Shown here piece after piece: positions 54,166 through 63,818 of a DNA stretch of 64,000 bases. The translations under genes and the position numbers were made by a program. Each line of letters starts with the position of its first letter. Position 1 is the first letter of the stretch. The notes under the pieces are model-generated. The model was not told where the DNA came from and made no database searches. It worked only from the letters and a program-made list of their open reading frames with translations. This stretch comes from Alphaproteobacteria bacterium (GTDB lineage Bacteria > Pseudomonadota > Alphaproteobacteria > Rhodobacterales > Rhodobacteraceae): assembly GCA_030433335.1 (NCBI GenBank), contig JAUILL010000015.1:21678-85677 (forward strand). Direction: 5' to 3'.

Positions 54166-54291
54166 TTAGCCCTGACGGGCTTTAAAGCGGCGCTGCGTCT
54201 TGTTGATGACGTAGACGCGGCCCTTACGGCGCACGACACGGCAATCGCGGTGACGCTGCTTGAGCGAGCGGAGCGAGTTCTTGACTTTCAT
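54166..54291 (-). CDS. rpmJ: Large ribosomal subunit protein bL36
   Basis: This 41-residue, very basic protein begins [17 protein letters not shown] and ends [12 protein letters not shown]. It is the zinc-free L36 form: a single Cys remains, where zinc-binding L36 has three Cys and a His. In alphaproteobacteria the 41-residue Cys-poor form is usual. It was read directly from the sequence because it is very short. It has its own terminator and lies next to a tRNA gene. Confidence 0.97.
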   Translation of the reverse strand: MKVKNSLRSLKQRHRDCRVVRRKGRVYVINKTQRRFKARQG

Positions 54292-54361
54292 CGTATCTCT
54301 CCTTGTCGCGGCGCGCGTGCGCCTGTTAGCAGTTGGCCCAGAACTGGACCGGTGAATTCGA

Positions 54362-54436
<75 letters not shown>

Positions 54437-54577
54437 AACCTTCAACTTGGCGTCTGAGGCTCCGAAGAACCCGTCTGCTTCGTTTCGGTTCGCGCTCTAT
54501 AAAAGGAGTCGTCGGGGTGTTCAAGGGCTTTTGACAAGGATTCTTTTCGGTTTAGGATTTGTCTCAAAGGAGCCGCC

Positions 54578-55441
54578 ATGCATCACCGGATTTTCGACCT
54601 AGAGCGCCCTGCGCGGCAGACCACAGCGGTGGTATTTGCGTCCCCCCACAGTGGTAGCGATTATCCGGCAGATTTGATGGAACGCACTATTCTGGATGCT
54701 CATACCGTCAGATCGTCCGAAGATGCCTTTGTCCATGACCTGTTCAGCGCGGCACCAGAGCACGGAGCCCCACTTCTGTCAGCGCGATTCCCGCGGGCCT
54801 ATCTGGATCTGAATCGCAGCCGCGATGAACTGGACCCCGCCCTGATCGAAGGCGTCCGGCGCCGCTACAACTCTCCGAGAATCGCATCGGGGCTTGGCGT
54901 GATTCCCCGCGTGGTCTCAAACGGGCGCGCGATTTATCGGGGAAAGATGACCCAAGACGAGGCGCACGAGCGAATCGAGCGCTGCTGGGTGCCCTACCAT
55001 CACACTCTGCGCACCTTGATGGACGAAACCAGTGCAACGTTTGGACGGGCGATTCTGATTGATTGTCATTCCATGCCGCACGAAGCGGTGGACAATCTGG
55101 TGCGCAGCGAACTGCCCCGCCCGCAGGTGGTCTTGGGCGACCGATTCGGCGCATCAGCAGATATGGCCATCGTGACTCACCTCGAGGCGCTGTTCCGCGC
55201 CGAAGGTCTGGTCGTCACCCGAAACAGCCCCTTTGCCGGCGCCTATACTGTGCAGCATTATGGCCGACCCGGTCGGAACCAGCACGCCATCCAGATCGAA
55301 ATTGACCGGTCGCTTTATATGGACGAGGCCACGATCACCCCGCACGAGGGCTATCCCGCGTTCAAGGCGATGCTAGAGCGTGTCATCGCGGGTATCTCGG
55401 ACTTCGCGCGGGCGACTCCGACACGCATGGCCGCCGAGTGA
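54578..55441 (+). CDS. N-formylglutamate amidohydrolase family protein
   Basis: This 287-residue protein has the family motifs FASPHSGSDYPADL, SEDAFVHDLFSAAPEHGAPLL, FPRAYLDLNRSRDELDP, LIDCHSMPHEA and the C-terminal HAIQIEIDRSLYMDE. Known members hydrolyse N-formyl-L-glutamate in histidine breakdown or act on related N-formyl compounds. No other hut gene is near, so histidine catabolism is not supported by context. AAAGGAGCC precedes the ATG. It converges on dinB with no gap. Confidence 0.92.
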   Translation: MHHRIFDLERPARQTTAVVFASPHSGSDYPADLMERTILDAHTVRSSEDAFVHDLFSAAPEHGAPLLSARFPRAYLDLNRSRDELDPALIEGVRRRYNSPRIASGLGVIPRVVSNGRAIYRGKMTQDEAHERIERCWVPYHHTLRTLMDETSATFGRAILIDCHSMPHEAVDNLVRSELPRPQVVLGDRFGASADMAIVTHLEALFRAEGLVVTRNSPFAGAYTVQHYGRPGRNQHAIQIEIDRSLYMDEATITPHEGYPAFKAMLERVIAGISDFARATPTRMAAE

Positions 55442-56695
55442 TCAGCGCAGCGAGCGCCCTTTGATAATCGCGTCGGTGCCGAATCTCTGACGGATGGCGT
55501 CCGTGGCTTTCTCGGCGCGGGCGCGCTTTTCGGCATCAGGGTCCAGCAAGTCGCCAGACCGATCAGCATCGGTGCTGTCCACCAGATCCCCGAGTCCCAC
55601 ACCGATTAACCGGAATGGCCCTGCATCAATCGCCTGATTCAGCAGTCCACGTGCCGCACGGTATAGCTTGTCCGCATATTGCGTGGAATCGCTCAGGGTC
55701 ACACGTCGCGTCAGCAGCCGGAAATCCGCTCGCTTCAATTTCAGCGTCACCGTACGCCCGGCGATCCCCTTTGCTTTTGCGCGGTCCGAGACCTTCTCGG
55801 CCATGCGCCACAGATGCCCGTCCAGCAGATCAATGTCCGATATGTCCTCGTCAAAGGTCGTCTCATTGCTGACCGACTTCATCCCGCGATCCGGCTTGAC
55901 CGCGCGGTTGTCATCGCCGCGCGCCAGATGAAACAGCCGCAGCCCCATGCTACCAAACCGCGCCACAAGTTCCGCCTCGTCCCAGCGGAGCAAATCCGAA
56001 ATCGTCCTGATCCCTGCGCGGTCCAGTGACGCCCGAGTCGCACCGCCAACGCCCCAGATGATTCCCACATCTTTGTCCCGAAGGAAATCAGCTGTCTCGG
56101 CCTTCCCGATCACCGCGAACCCGTTGGGTTTGTCGATCTCGGACGCAATTTTGGCGAGGAACTTGTTGTGCGAGAGCCCGATCGATCCTGTGATGCCCAG
56201 ATCGTCTTTCATGCCCTTCACCAAACGGGCCACCAGCACAGCCGGCGGTGCACCATGCAACTTGGCCGTCCCGCGCAAATCCATGAACGCCTCATCCAAA
56301 GACAAAGGCTCCACAGCGGGCGTCAGTGCCTCCATCCGCGCCCGAACCTCGCGGGACACTTCGGCATAGACTTCCATACGCGGCTTGATCACCACCGCAT
56401 CGGGACACAGTTCCAAAGCCTTGAACATCGGCATGGCCGAGCGCACTCCGCGAATCCGCGCCACATAGCAGGCGGTCGAGACCACCCCGCGCCGCCCCCC
56501 GCCGATAATCACTGGCTTGGCGGCCAGTTCAGGCCGGTCCCGCTTTTCCACACTCGCATAGAACGCATCGCAGTCCATGTGGGCGATCCCCAGATCCCAC
56601 AGCTCGTCATGCGCAACCACGCGGGGGCTGCGGCATTTGGGGCATCGCGCCCCGCTCTCGAACTCATGCAAACAATTGCGACACAGTGCAGGCAT
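55442..56695 (-). CDS. dinB: DNA polymerase IV with N-terminal zinc-ribbon extension
   Basis: This Y-family translesion polymerase has 417 residues, about 65 more than E. coli Pol IV. Catalytic carboxylates are in AHMDCDAFYASVE and EPLSLDEAFMDL. The little-finger domain follows after about residue 280. Ahead of the polymerase lies a CRNC...CPKC pair (residues 5-21), a short zinc ribbon seen in many alphaproteobacterial DinB proteins. The role of this ribbon is not established. The extension is genuine since both Cys pairs fit a metal site. Confidence 0.93.
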   Translation of the reverse strand: MPALCRNCLHEFESGARCPKCRSPRVVAHDELWDLGIAHMDCDAFYASVEKRDRPELAAKPVIIGGGRRGVVSTACYVARIRGVRSAMPMFKALELCPDAVVIKPRMEVYAEVSREVRARMEALTPAVEPLSLDEAFMDLRGTAKLHGAPPAVLVARLVKGMKDDLGITGSIGLSHNKFLAKIASEIDKPNGFAVIGKAETADFLRDKDVGIIWGVGGATRASLDRAGIRTISDLLRWDEAELVARFGSMGLRLFHLARGDDNRAVKPDRGMKSVSNETTFDEDISDIDLLDGHLWRMAEKVSDRAKAKGIAGRTVTLKLKRADFRLLTRRVTLSDSTQYADKLYRAARGLLNQAIDAGPFRLIGVGLGDLVDSTDADRSGDLLDPDAEKRARAEKATDAIRQRFGTDAIIKGRSLR

Positions 56696-56725
56696 CTGAC
56701 CCTACCTCCGTCACCAAATATAAAG

Positions 56726-56751
56726 GGGCGGGCGCCCATATGCACCCGCCC
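56726..56751 (-). terminator. Terminator-like hairpin after pyrF
   Basis: On the minus strand GGGCGGGTGC and GCGCCCGCCC form a 10-bp stem (one G-U) over a 6-base loop, followed by CTTTATATT. It lies about 60 bases beyond the pyrF stop and 31 before the dinB start. Confidence 0.75.
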
Positions 56752-56774
56752 TCTCTTTCTTGGTCAAAATACCC
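56745..56774 (-). repeat. Dispersed intergenic motif, copy C
   Basis: On the minus strand GGGTATTTTGACCAAGAAAG then AGAGGGCGGG. It shares its core and trailing GGGCGGG with copy A at 47337-47365. It overlaps the first arm of the pyrF terminator. Confidence 0.5.
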
Positions 56775-56809
56775 AACCGGCCGCAGGCCGTGGCGCTTGA
56801 GCGCCAAAC

Positions 56810-57523
56810 TCAGGCGTTCGCAGTCGCTGCGCCGCGCATCTCTGCCACCACGTCCAACGCCGCCTGACGCGGATCCGCCGCGCGCCAGATCGGACGACCG
56901 CAGACGATATGGTCCACGCCGCTTTCCACGGCCATGGCGGGGGTCGCGATACGCTTCTGGTCGTCAGTCGCGCTGCCTGCAGGGCGCACGCCGGGGGTGA
57001 CGATCAGGCGGCCAGCGGATTCCGGCAGGGCACGGATGCGCGCCGCTTCGTTGGGAGAGCAGATGATACCGTCCGCGCCAGCGTCAAAGGCACGACCCGC
57101 GCGCTCGACCACCAGATCGTCGATGGCACCGTCCTTGATCAGCGCGCCATCCAGATCGCCGCGATCCAGCGAGGTCAGGATCGTCACTCCCAGAATTTTC
57201 ATGTTGCTGCCAGCCGCGCCTTCTTTGGCGGCCTTCACCACGTAGGGGTCGCCATGCACGGTCAGGAAATCCAGATCGAATTGCGCCAGCCCGCGAACCG
57301 CGTTCTCAACGGTCTGCCCGATGTCGAACAGCTTCATATCCAGAAAGATCTTCTTGCCGTGCTCGTCCTTCAGCTCGTTTGCCAGCGCGAGCCCGCCGCC
57401 GGTCAGCATTCCCAGACCAATCTTATAAAAGCTCACCGCATCCCCGAGGGTTTCGGCAACTTTCAGTCCTTCGATTGCGTTCGGCACATCCAGTGCGACG
57501 ATCAGGCGGTCATCGGCGATCAT
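56810..57523 (-). CDS. pyrF: Orotidine 5'-phosphate decarboxylase
   Basis: PyrF forms UMP in pyrimidine synthesis. The 237-residue TIM barrel has LIVALDVPN at the N-terminus, the catalytic charge network in FLDMKLFDIGQTVENAV, LTVHGDPY, and GVRPAGSATDDQKRIATPAMA with the phosphate-binding end. The start at 57523 (MIADDRL) has GGAG upstream. It diverges from clpB. Confidence 0.97.
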   Translation of the reverse strand: MIADDRLIVALDVPNAIEGLKVAETLGDAVSFYKIGLGMLTGGGLALANELKDEHGKKIFLDMKLFDIGQTVENAVRGLAQFDLDFLTVHGDPYVVKAAKEGAAGSNMKILGVTILTSLDRGDLDGALIKDGAIDDLVVERAGRAFDAGADGIICSPNEAARIRALPESAGRLIVTPGVRPAGSATDDQKRIATPAMAVESGVDHIVCGRPIWRAADPRQAALDVVAEMRGAATANA

Positions 57524-57593
57524 GGCAGTCTCCTGTGGGAAAATTTCGCCCGTGATGCGCTGTGAAAATCGAACGGTCAAGGGTGTCTGACCT

Positions 57594-57622
57594 CTTGAAA
57601 CCCATCCGTGTGCACTCCATCT
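57594..57622 (+). promoter_or_regulatory. Heat-shock sigma-32 (RpoH) type promoter of clpB
   Basis: CTTGAAA (57594-57600) and CCATCT (57617-57622) are separated by 16 bases, matching the RpoH consensus of CTTGAAA and CCATnT. They lie about 80 bases before the clpB start. Confidence 0.75.
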
Positions 57623-57701
57623 TTTTCTAAGAGGCCCACAACATGATGTGCCGCTTAGCGGGCATCGCCGTAATCGGGCGCTTATATAGAGGAGAACTGC
57701 C

Positions 57702-60320
57702 ATGAACCTTGAAAAGTTCACGGAGCGGTCGCGTGGTTTCCTTCAGGCCGCGCAGACGATTGCTGTGCGCGAGGGGCATCAGCAACTAACCCCCGAGCAT
57801 TTGCTGAAGGCCCTGATGGATGACGACCAAGGCTTGGCCGCCAACCTGATCAACCGTGCCGGTGGTCAGGCGAACCAAGTGCGTCAGGCCATCGATCTGG
57901 CCGTAGCCAAGCTGCCCAAAGTCAGCGGCGATGCGGGCCAAACCTACATGGCTCAGACCACTGCGAAAGTGTTGGCCGAGGCCGAGACGCTGGCCCAGAA
58001 GGCTGGTGACAGCTTTGTGCCGGTCGAACGTATTCTGATGGCGCTGGCGATGGTGAAAACCAAAGCCAAAGAAGCCTTGGATGCGGGTAATGTCTCTGCC
58101 CAAGGTCTGAACGAAGCCATTAACGACATTCGCAAAGGACGCACCGCAGACAGCGCGTCGGCCGAAGAGGGCTATGACGCCCTCAAGAAATACGCGGCCG
58201 ACCTGACCCAGCGCGCAGCCGACGGCAAAATCGACCCGATCATTGGCCGGGACGAGGAAATCCGCCGTGCGATGCAGGTGTTGTCTCGTCGGACCAAGAA
58301 CAACCCTGTTCTGATCGGTGAGCCGGGCGTGGGTAAAACCGCGATTGCCGAGGGTCTTGCCCTGCGGATCGTGAACGGTGACGTGCCTGAATCCCTGCGC
58401 AACAAGAAGCTGCTTGCGCTGGACATGGGTGCCCTGATCGCCGGTGCGAAATACCGCGGTGAATTCGAAGAGCGTCTGAAAGCCGTTCTGAACGAGGTGA
58501 CTTCTGCCGCTGGCGAGATCATCCTGTTCATCGACGAGATGCACGTTCTGGTCGGCGCGGGGAAAACCGACGGCGCGATGGATGCGGCCAACCTGATCAA
58601 GCCTGCGCTGGCTCGGGGGGAACTGCACTGCGTTGGCGCAACCACGCTGGATGAGTACCGCAAGTATATCGAAAAGGATGCGGCTCTGGCCCGCCGTTTC
58701 CAGCCCTTGGTGGTCGAGGAACCCACGGTCGAAGATACCATCAGTATTCTGCGCGGCATCAAAGAGAAGTACGAGCTGCACCACGGTGTGCGGATCAGTG
58801 ACTCGGCCCTTGTGGCGGCGGCAACCCTGTCGCACCGCTACATCACGGACCGCTTCCTGCCCGACAAGGCCATCGACCTGATGGACGAAGCCGCCAGCCG
58901 TCTGCGCATGGCTGTGGACAGCAAGCCCGAGGAACTGGACGCCATTGACCGCGAGATCCTGCAAAAGCAGATCGAAGCCGAAGCGCTGAAGAAAGAGGAT
59001 GATGATGCCTCGCGCGACCGCCTCGAGAAGCTGGAGAAGGAACTGGCCGACCTGCAAGACCGCAGCGCCGAACTGACCGCCCGTTGGCAGGCAGAGCGGG
59101 ACAAGCTGGCCGGTGCCCGCGACCTGAAAGAAAAGCTGGACCGTGCCCGCGCCGAACTGGAGCAGGCTAAACGCGAAGGCAATCTGGCCCGTGCTGGTGA
59201 GCTGTCTTATGGCGTGATCCCTCAGCTGGAAAAACAGCTGGGAGAGGCCGAGACTGCAGAAGCCGACGGTGTCATGGTCGAAGAGGCTGTGCGCCCCGAG
59301 CAGATCGCTCAGGTCGTGGAGCGTTGGACGGGTATCCCGACCACCAAGATGCTGGAAGGCGAGCGTGAAAAGCTGCTCAAGATGGAAGAGGAGCTGGGTC
59401 GCCGTGTTATCGGTCAGCGTCAGGCGGTCAAGGCCGTATCGAACGCTGTGCGCCGTGCCCGCGCTGGTCTGAACGACGAGAACCGCCCTCTGGGCAGCTT
59501 CTTGTTCCTCGGGCCGACGGGTGTGGGTAAGACCGAGCTGACCAAGGCTCTGGCCGAGTACCTCTTTGACGACGACAACGCGATGGTTCGCATCGATATG
59601 TCCGAGTTCATGGAGAAACACGCGGTCAGCCGTCTGATCGGTGCCCCTCCGGGCTATGTCGGCTACGATGAGGGTGGTGTTCTGACCGAAGCGGTCCGTC
59701 GCCGTCCCTATCAGGTGGTCCTGTTCGACGAGGTCGAGAAGGCGCACCCCGATGTCTTTAACGTGCTGCTGCAGGTTCTGGACGATGGTGTGCTGACCGA
59801 TGGCCAAGGCCGGACGGTGGACTTCAAGCAGACGTTGATCATTCTGACGTCCAACCTTGGGGCCCATGCGCTGAGCAATCTGCCCGATGGGGCGGATGCC
59901 GCTGATGCGAAGCGTGATGTGATGGATGCGGTGCGGGCGCACTTCCGCCCCGAGTTCCTGAACCGTCTGGACGAGACGATCATCTTTGACCGTCTGGGCC
60001 GTGCGGATATGGACGGCATCGTCAGCATTCAGCTGCGTCGCTTGGAAAAACGTCTGGCTGCGCGGAAGATCTCGCTGGAGTTGGACGAGGGTGCCCGCAA
60101 GTGGTTGGCCGATGAAGGCTACGATCCGGTCTTCGGTGCCCGCCCGCTGAAGCGCGTGATCCAGCGCGCGTTGCAAGACCCGCTGGCCGAGATGATCCTT
60201 GGCGGCGAGGTGCGCGACGACAGCGTGGTTGTGGTCAGTGCCGGTGCCGACGGTCTGCTGATCGGCGATCGGGTTGGGGCAAGCAACCGGCCCAAGCCGG
60301 ATGATGCGGTCGTCCACTAA
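57702..60320 (+). CDS. clpB: ATP-dependent disaggregase ClpB
   Basis: ClpB, with DnaK, pulls proteins out of aggregates after heat shock. The 872-residue protein has the Clp N-domain ([10 protein letters not shown]), first AAA+ domain with Walker A GEPGVGKT and Walker [17 protein letters not shown] coiled-coil middle domain (about residues 410-525) is followed by a second AAA+ domain with GPTGVGKT and [16 protein letters not shown]. The C-terminus FGARPLKR is standard. The upstream RpoH-like promoter and a strong terminator make it a single-gene unit. Confidence 0.99.
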   Translation: MNLEKFTERSRGFLQAAQTIAVREGHQQLTPEHLLKALMDDDQGLAANLINRAGGQANQVRQAIDLAVAKLPKVSGDAGQTYMAQTTAKVLAEAETLAQKAGDSFVPVERILMALAMVKTKAKEALDAGNVSAQGLNEAINDIRKGRTADSASAEEGYDALKKYAADLTQRAADGKIDPIIGRDEEIRRAMQVLSRRTKNNPVLIGEPGVGKTAIAEGLALRIVNGDVPESLRNKKLLALDMGALIAGAKYRGEFEERLKAVLNEVTSAAGEIILFIDEMHVLVGAGKTDGAMDAANLIKPALARGELHCVGATTLDEYRKYIEKDAALARRFQPLVVEEPTVEDTISILRGIKEKYELHHGVRISDSALVAAATLSHRYITDRFLPDKAIDLMDEAASRLRMAVDSKPEELDAIDREILQKQIEAEALKKEDDDASRDRLEKLEKELADLQDRSAELTARWQAERDKLAGARDLKEKLDRARAELEQAKREGNLARAGELSYGVIPQLEKQLGEAETAEADGVMVEEAVRPEQIAQVVERWTGIPTTKMLEGEREKLLKMEEELGRRVIGQRQAVKAVSNAVRRARAGLNDENRPLGSFLFLGPTGVGKTELTKALAEYLFDDDNAMVRIDMSEFMEKHAVSRLIGAPPGYVGYDEGGVLTEAVRRRPYQVVLFDEVEKAHPDVFNVLLQVLDDGVLTDGQGRTVDFKQTLIILTSNLGAHALSNLPDGADAADAKRDVMDAVRAHFRPEFLNRLDETIIFDRLGRADMDGIVSIQLRRLEKRLAARKISLELDEGARKWLADEGYDPVFGARPLKRVIQRALQDPLAEMILGGEVRDDSVVVVSAGADGLLIGDRVGASNRPKPDDAVVH

Positions 60321-60340
60321 TCGCAGTTAAGTCAGAATAG

Positions 60341-60376
60341 AAAAGGCCCCGGAGAGGTGATCTCCGGGGCCTTTTT
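60341..60376. terminator. Bidirectional terminator between clpB and the fasciclin gene
   Basis: AAAAGGCCCCGGAGA and TCTCCGGGGCCTTTT form a perfect 15-bp stem over a GGTGA loop, ending in T on both strands. The two genes converge on it. Confidence 0.95.
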
Positions 60377-60386
60377 GCACGCCGAA

Positions 60387-60866
60387 TTACTTGGGCATGA
60401 TCACAGAGTCGATTTCGTGGATCACGCCGTTCGAGGCCATGATGTCTGTACCGATCACGGTCGCATCGTCGATCGAGATGACGTCATCGCTGTTGGTGAC
60501 GGTGGCTTCGGCGCCATTTACGGTGGTGACTGGCATGATGCCTTCTTCAATGTCAGTCGACATCACTGCGCCAGGGACCACGTGATAGGTTAGGATCGCG
60601 GCCAGCGCTTCGGGGTCGGCCAGCAGGGTGTCGAGCGTGCCAGCGGGCAGAGCGGCAAATGCATCGTCGTTTGGGGCAAATACGGTGAACGGACCTTCGC
60701 CCTTCAGCGTCTCGGTAAGGCCGGCAGCTTCGATCGCGGTGACCAGAGTGTTGAAGTTGCCTGCACCTGCTGCGGTGTCGACGATGTCCATGGAATGACT
60801 TTCAGCAAGCGCGGGGCCTGCCATCAGGGCTGCGGTACCAAGAGCAAGAACAGTACGACGGAACAT
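60387..60866 (-). CDS. Exported fasciclin (FAS1) domain protein
   Basis: This 159-residue protein has a signal peptide ([19 protein letters not shown]) and one FAS1 domain: [48 protein letters not shown] and the final [21 protein letters not shown]1 domains mediate adhesion or scaffold roles outside the cytoplasm. The start at 60866 has GGAG upstream. It converges with clpB on a shared terminator. Confidence 0.94.
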   Translation of the reverse strand: MFRRTVLALGTAALMAGPALAESHSMDIVDTAAGAGNFNTLVTAIEAAGLTETLKGEGPFTVFAPNDDAFAALPAGTLDTLLADPEALAAILTYHVVPGAVMSTDIEEGIMPVTTVNGAEATVTNSDDVISIDDATVIGTDIMASNGVIHEIDSVIMPK

Positions 60867-61014
60867 AAGTATCTCCAAAATTCGGTTTCAATGAACAACC
60901 CGTTGCCGGTGTTGATGCAGGAGATACGAATGGGCTGAGGAAAAGATCACTCTCAAATTCATGTTTATTGGCTTGATCGCGTGGACCTGCCGACTAAGCC
61001 GCGCCGAAATGGAG

Positions 61015-61042
61015 CGACCACTGACTTTTTCGTCAGCGGTCG
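61015..61042 (-). terminator. Hairpin after the DUF302 gene
   Basis: CGACCGCTGAC and GTCAGTGGTCG (minus strand) form an 11-bp stem with one G-U pair over a six-base loop, 15 bases beyond the DUF302 stop. No T run follows, so it may be an inefficient or factor-dependent terminator. Confidence 0.5.
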
Positions 61043-61057
61043 TGATTGATCCGGCCG

Positions 61058-61498
61058 TTATTCAAGGCCGATTGCGGCGCGGGCGATGCCGGCCAACAGA
61101 TCGTGCACTTCTTGCATCGGACCCTCCGGATAGGGACGGAAGCCGATGATCGTCTCATCCGGTTTGTCCACCATCACCGCGACGAAGATGTCATAGGGGC
61201 AGAACATGACATTGAGGGGATCTGCCTCCATCACGCTGCGCGAGACTGTGGCCGAGCAAAAGCTGTAGACGTCTGCAGCCTCGAACAGCACCACGTCAGA
61301 GCCGACGTCCGTGCGGGTACGCTCCAGCATTTCACCGGTGTGGCTGATGTGGTCCACCACAAGACCGGCATCGATGATCGCGCTTTCCAATCCAAAGGTC
61401 ACATCATCAAAGCTCTGATCGGTGACGTACATAATGGGTTCTTCTGCGGCAGCAGCCGTGGCGGCAGCAATCAATGCGCCTGCGATCCAGAGCTTCAT
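61058..61498 (-). CDS. Exported DUF302 protein
   Basis: This 146-residue protein has a signal peptide (LWIAGALIAAATAAAAEEP) and the DUF302 fold with SFDDVTFGLESAIIDAGLVVDHISHTGEML and a C-terminal HDLLAGIARAAIG. Two Cys (FCSATV and MFCPYD) could form a disulfide in the periplasm. DUF302 proteins often lie next to sulfur or redox genes; here msrPQ is divergent 170 bases away. GGGAGGG precedes the start. Function unknown. Confidence 0.9.
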   Translation of the reverse strand: MKLWIAGALIAAATAAAAEEPIMYVTDQSFDDVTFGLESAIIDAGLVVDHISHTGEMLERTRTDVGSDVVLFEAADVYSFCSATVSRSVMEADPLNVMFCPYDIFVAVMVDKPDETIIGFRPYPEGPMQEVHDLLAGIARAAIGLE

Positions 61499-61671
61499 GG
61501 TTTTCCCTCCCGTGAAAACAAATTCGCGTTCATGAATGCTTTGCACGGGGAGGGGAGGGCTGGCAATCCTGCGGAAAAACGTTTCAACCGCTTTACGACA
61601 GTGTGAAAAGGAGTTTTTTGGTCCGGACGGGCAGGGGTGCTATGTCATGCAGAGCTTTTAAGGAGGATCCG

Positions 61672-62568
61672 ATGGCGAACCGCTGGCGCAACACCCTGAC
61701 TTCTGACGATGTCACCCCCGAGGCGATGTTCCTGAACCGCCGTCAAATGATGGCGGGGGCAGCGGCGCTGGGTCTGGGCTTGACGGCGTCCCCTCTGCGC
61801 GCTGCGGGGCTGGAGCCCAACAGCTACGAGGACATCACCAGCTACAACAACTACTACGAGTTCGGGACAGGCAAGGACGATCCGGCGCGCTATGCGGATC
61901 AGCTGACCATCGACCCGTGGACCATCAAGATTGATGGTATGGTCGAGAAGCCTGGCGACTACGCCATTTCCGATCTGGTCCCCCAGATGACAATCGAAGA
62001 GCGCATCTATCGTTTCCGCTGCGTTGAGGCGTGGTCGATGGTCGTGCCTTGGAATGGATTTGAGCTAGCGGACCTATTGGATCTCGTCGGCGTAAAGAGC
62101 GGCGCGAAATATGTGGCCTTCGAAACCGTACTCCGCCCCGAAGAAATGCCGGGCACCCGTTTCCCCGTTCTGAATTGGCCATACCGCGAGGGCCTGCGTT
62201 TGGACGAGGCGCGTCATCCTCTGACCCTACTCGCGACAGGTATCTACGGCAAACCGATGCCCAAACAGAACGGTGCGCCGATCCGGTTGGTCGTGCCGTG
62301 GAAGTACGGTTTCAAATACGCCAAGTCGATTTCTCGCATTACCCTGACGGACAAAGAGCCGCCTACCAGCTGGAACATGGCGAATGCGCGCGAGTACGGT
62401 TTCTATAGCAACGTGAACCCCGAGGTCGCCCACCCCCGCTGGTCCCAAGCGACCGAGCGCCGGATTGGCGGCGGCCTGTTCGCCAAGCGTGAGCCCACCC
62501 TGATGTTCAACGGCTACGACGAAGTGGCCTCGCTCTATCAGGGGATGGACCTGCGAAAGAACTTCTGA
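61672..62568 (+). CDS. msrP: Methionine-sulfoxide reductase catalytic subunit MsrP
   Basis: MsrP (YedY) is a periplasmic molybdopterin enzyme that repairs oxidised methionine in proteins. The 298-residue precursor has a Tat signal ([18 protein letters not shown]). The molybdenum-ligating Cys117 lies in [18 protein letters not shown], followed by [14 protein letters not shown] and a TSWNM segment. AAGGAGG precedes the start at 61672. The stop overlaps the msrQ start. Confidence 0.97.
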   Translation: MANRWRNTLTSDDVTPEAMFLNRRQMMAGAAALGLGLTASPLRAAGLEPNSYEDITSYNNYYEFGTGKDDPARYADQLTIDPWTIKIDGMVEKPGDYAISDLVPQMTIEERIYRFRCVEAWSMVVPWNGFELADLLDLVGVKSGAKYVAFETVLRPEEMPGTRFPVLNWPYREGLRLDEARHPLTLLATGIYGKPMPKQNGAPIRLVVPWKYGFKYAKSISRITLTDKEPPTSWNMANAREYGFYSNVNPEVAHPRWSQATERRIGGGLFAKREPTLMFNGYDEVASLYQGMDLRKNF

Positions 62569-63179
62569 TGATCGACCAAATAAACCGGTCGGTGCGGGCC
62601 ATTCCGAACTGGCTGATCTATGTGGCGGGCGCTGTGCCCGTCATTTGGCTCTACGTCCAAGGCTTCCAGAACGCGCTGGGTCCAGACCCCGTGGATGTCA
62701 TTGAGCGGAGCCTCGGGCTATGGGCGCTCTGGCTCCTGATCGCGGGGCTCTGCGTGACCCCGTTGCAGCGCATGACCCCACTACGTCTGATCAAGCTGCG
62801 TCGGCCGATTGGGGTTCTGGCATTCTTTTATGTGCTGGTTCACTTCCTCACATGGCTCGTTCTCGACGTCCAAATCCCCTCGCAGATCGTCGCGGATATC
62901 ATCAAACGCCCCTACGTGACTGTCGGGATGGTGTCTCTGGTCTTGCTGCTACCGCTGGCAGTGACCTCGAACAACTGGTCGATCCGCAAACTTGGGGGGC
63001 GCTGGCGCAAGCTGCACCAGCTTGTCTATCCGGCTGTCGCGCTTGCCGGAGTGCACATGGTGATGCAGGCCAAAGGCTTTCAGCTAGAGCCGCTGCTCTA
63101 CCTCGCTGTGATCGTGCTGTTGATTACGACGCGTTGGATGCCTCTTTCAACATTCCGGCAAGCCTTTGTTAAACGCTGA
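62568..63179 (+). CDS. msrQ: Heme-binding membrane subunit MsrQ
   Basis: MsrQ (YedZ) passes electrons to MsrP. The 203-residue membrane protein has about six hydrophobic segments and conserved heme-region His in YVLVHFLTWLVLDVQ, LHQLVYPAVALAGVHMVMQ. It starts at a base shared with the msrP stop codon. The length and gene order fit the MsrPQ system. Confidence 0.97.
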   Translation: MIDQINRSVRAIPNWLIYVAGAVPVIWLYVQGFQNALGPDPVDVIERSLGLWALWLLIAGLCVTPLQRMTPLRLIKLRRPIGVLAFFYVLVHFLTWLVLDVQIPSQIVADIIKRPYVTVGMVSLVLLLPLAVTSNNWSIRKLGGRWRKLHQLVYPAVALAGVHMVMQAKGFQLEPLLYLAVIVLLITTRWMPLSTFRQAFVKR

Positions 63180-63218
63180 GGCGTAAGACCATCTGCGTCA
63201 CGACAATTGGGGGCGCAG

Positions 63219-63818
63219 ATGACAAAGGCACTGATCACCGCGGCGGCTCTGGCAGCGATGGGCCAAATGACCCAAGCTGCCACAGTCGATTTTACTTCTT
63301 CACTCTTTTCGGACTCGAGTTCGTCTGTCTCAACAACAATTGACGGGGTGGCATTCACGTTTTGGGCTGAATCTGCGGGAACGCCAGAGCGCTTCTATCG
63401 GAACAGCGGCCTGAGCTACGGCTACTCGCACATGCATTCTGTGACTATGGTCGCCGATCAGGATATTCAGATCACGACACTGAACGGAAAGTCATCAATG
63501 TTGGATCCCAGTGGCGCGAGCTTGCCGCTCTCTATCTTGCTAGAAGACGCTATTCAGATCGGCGACTTGGTGTTTCCTGCGTATTCTTGGGGGTGGCTCG
63601 ACCTCTCCGAAGACGTAGTCATCATTCCTGCGAACACCGAGTTTACTATCGATGGTGATTTCGAGAGCTGGAATTGGCAGGCTCGTACGGTCCTCGCAGT
63701 CATGGGCTTTGAAGCGTACACGCCGCCCCCAATCTCTCTGCCGAGCGCGGGCATCCTTCTGATCGGCGCATTGGGTGTTATGGCACTTGTGCGCCGAAGG
63801 GTACGGATTCCGGGCTAG
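63219..63818 (+). CDS. Exported protein with VPLPA-CTERM-like sorting tail
   Basis: This 199-residue protein has an N-terminal signal (TKALITAAALAAMGQMTQAA) and a Ser/Thr/aromatic-rich body. The C-terminus has the layout of a sorting signal: ISLPSAG, a hydrophobic helix (ILLIGALGVMALV) and a basic RRRVRIPG end. In Rhodobacterales a VPLPA-type motif of this layout is recognised by an exosortase-like enzyme. Here ISLPSAG deviates in two positions. No exosortase gene is in the window. A surface or EPS-associated role is inferred. Confidence 0.85.
   Translation: MTKALITAAALAAMGQMTQAATVDFTSSLFSDSSSSVSTTIDGVAFTFWAESAGTPERFYRNSGLSYGYSHMHSVTMVADQDIQITTLNGKSSMLDPSGASLPLSILLEDAIQIGDLVFPAYSWGWLDLSEDVVIIPANTEFTIDGDFESWNWQARTVLAVMGFEAYTPPPISLPSAGILLIGALGVMALVRRRVRIPG

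Noticed and set aside
57786..60317. Long minus-strand open frame opposite clpB
   Set aside because: It mirrors clpB in a high-GC gene, has no domain, and clpB is complete with all motifs.
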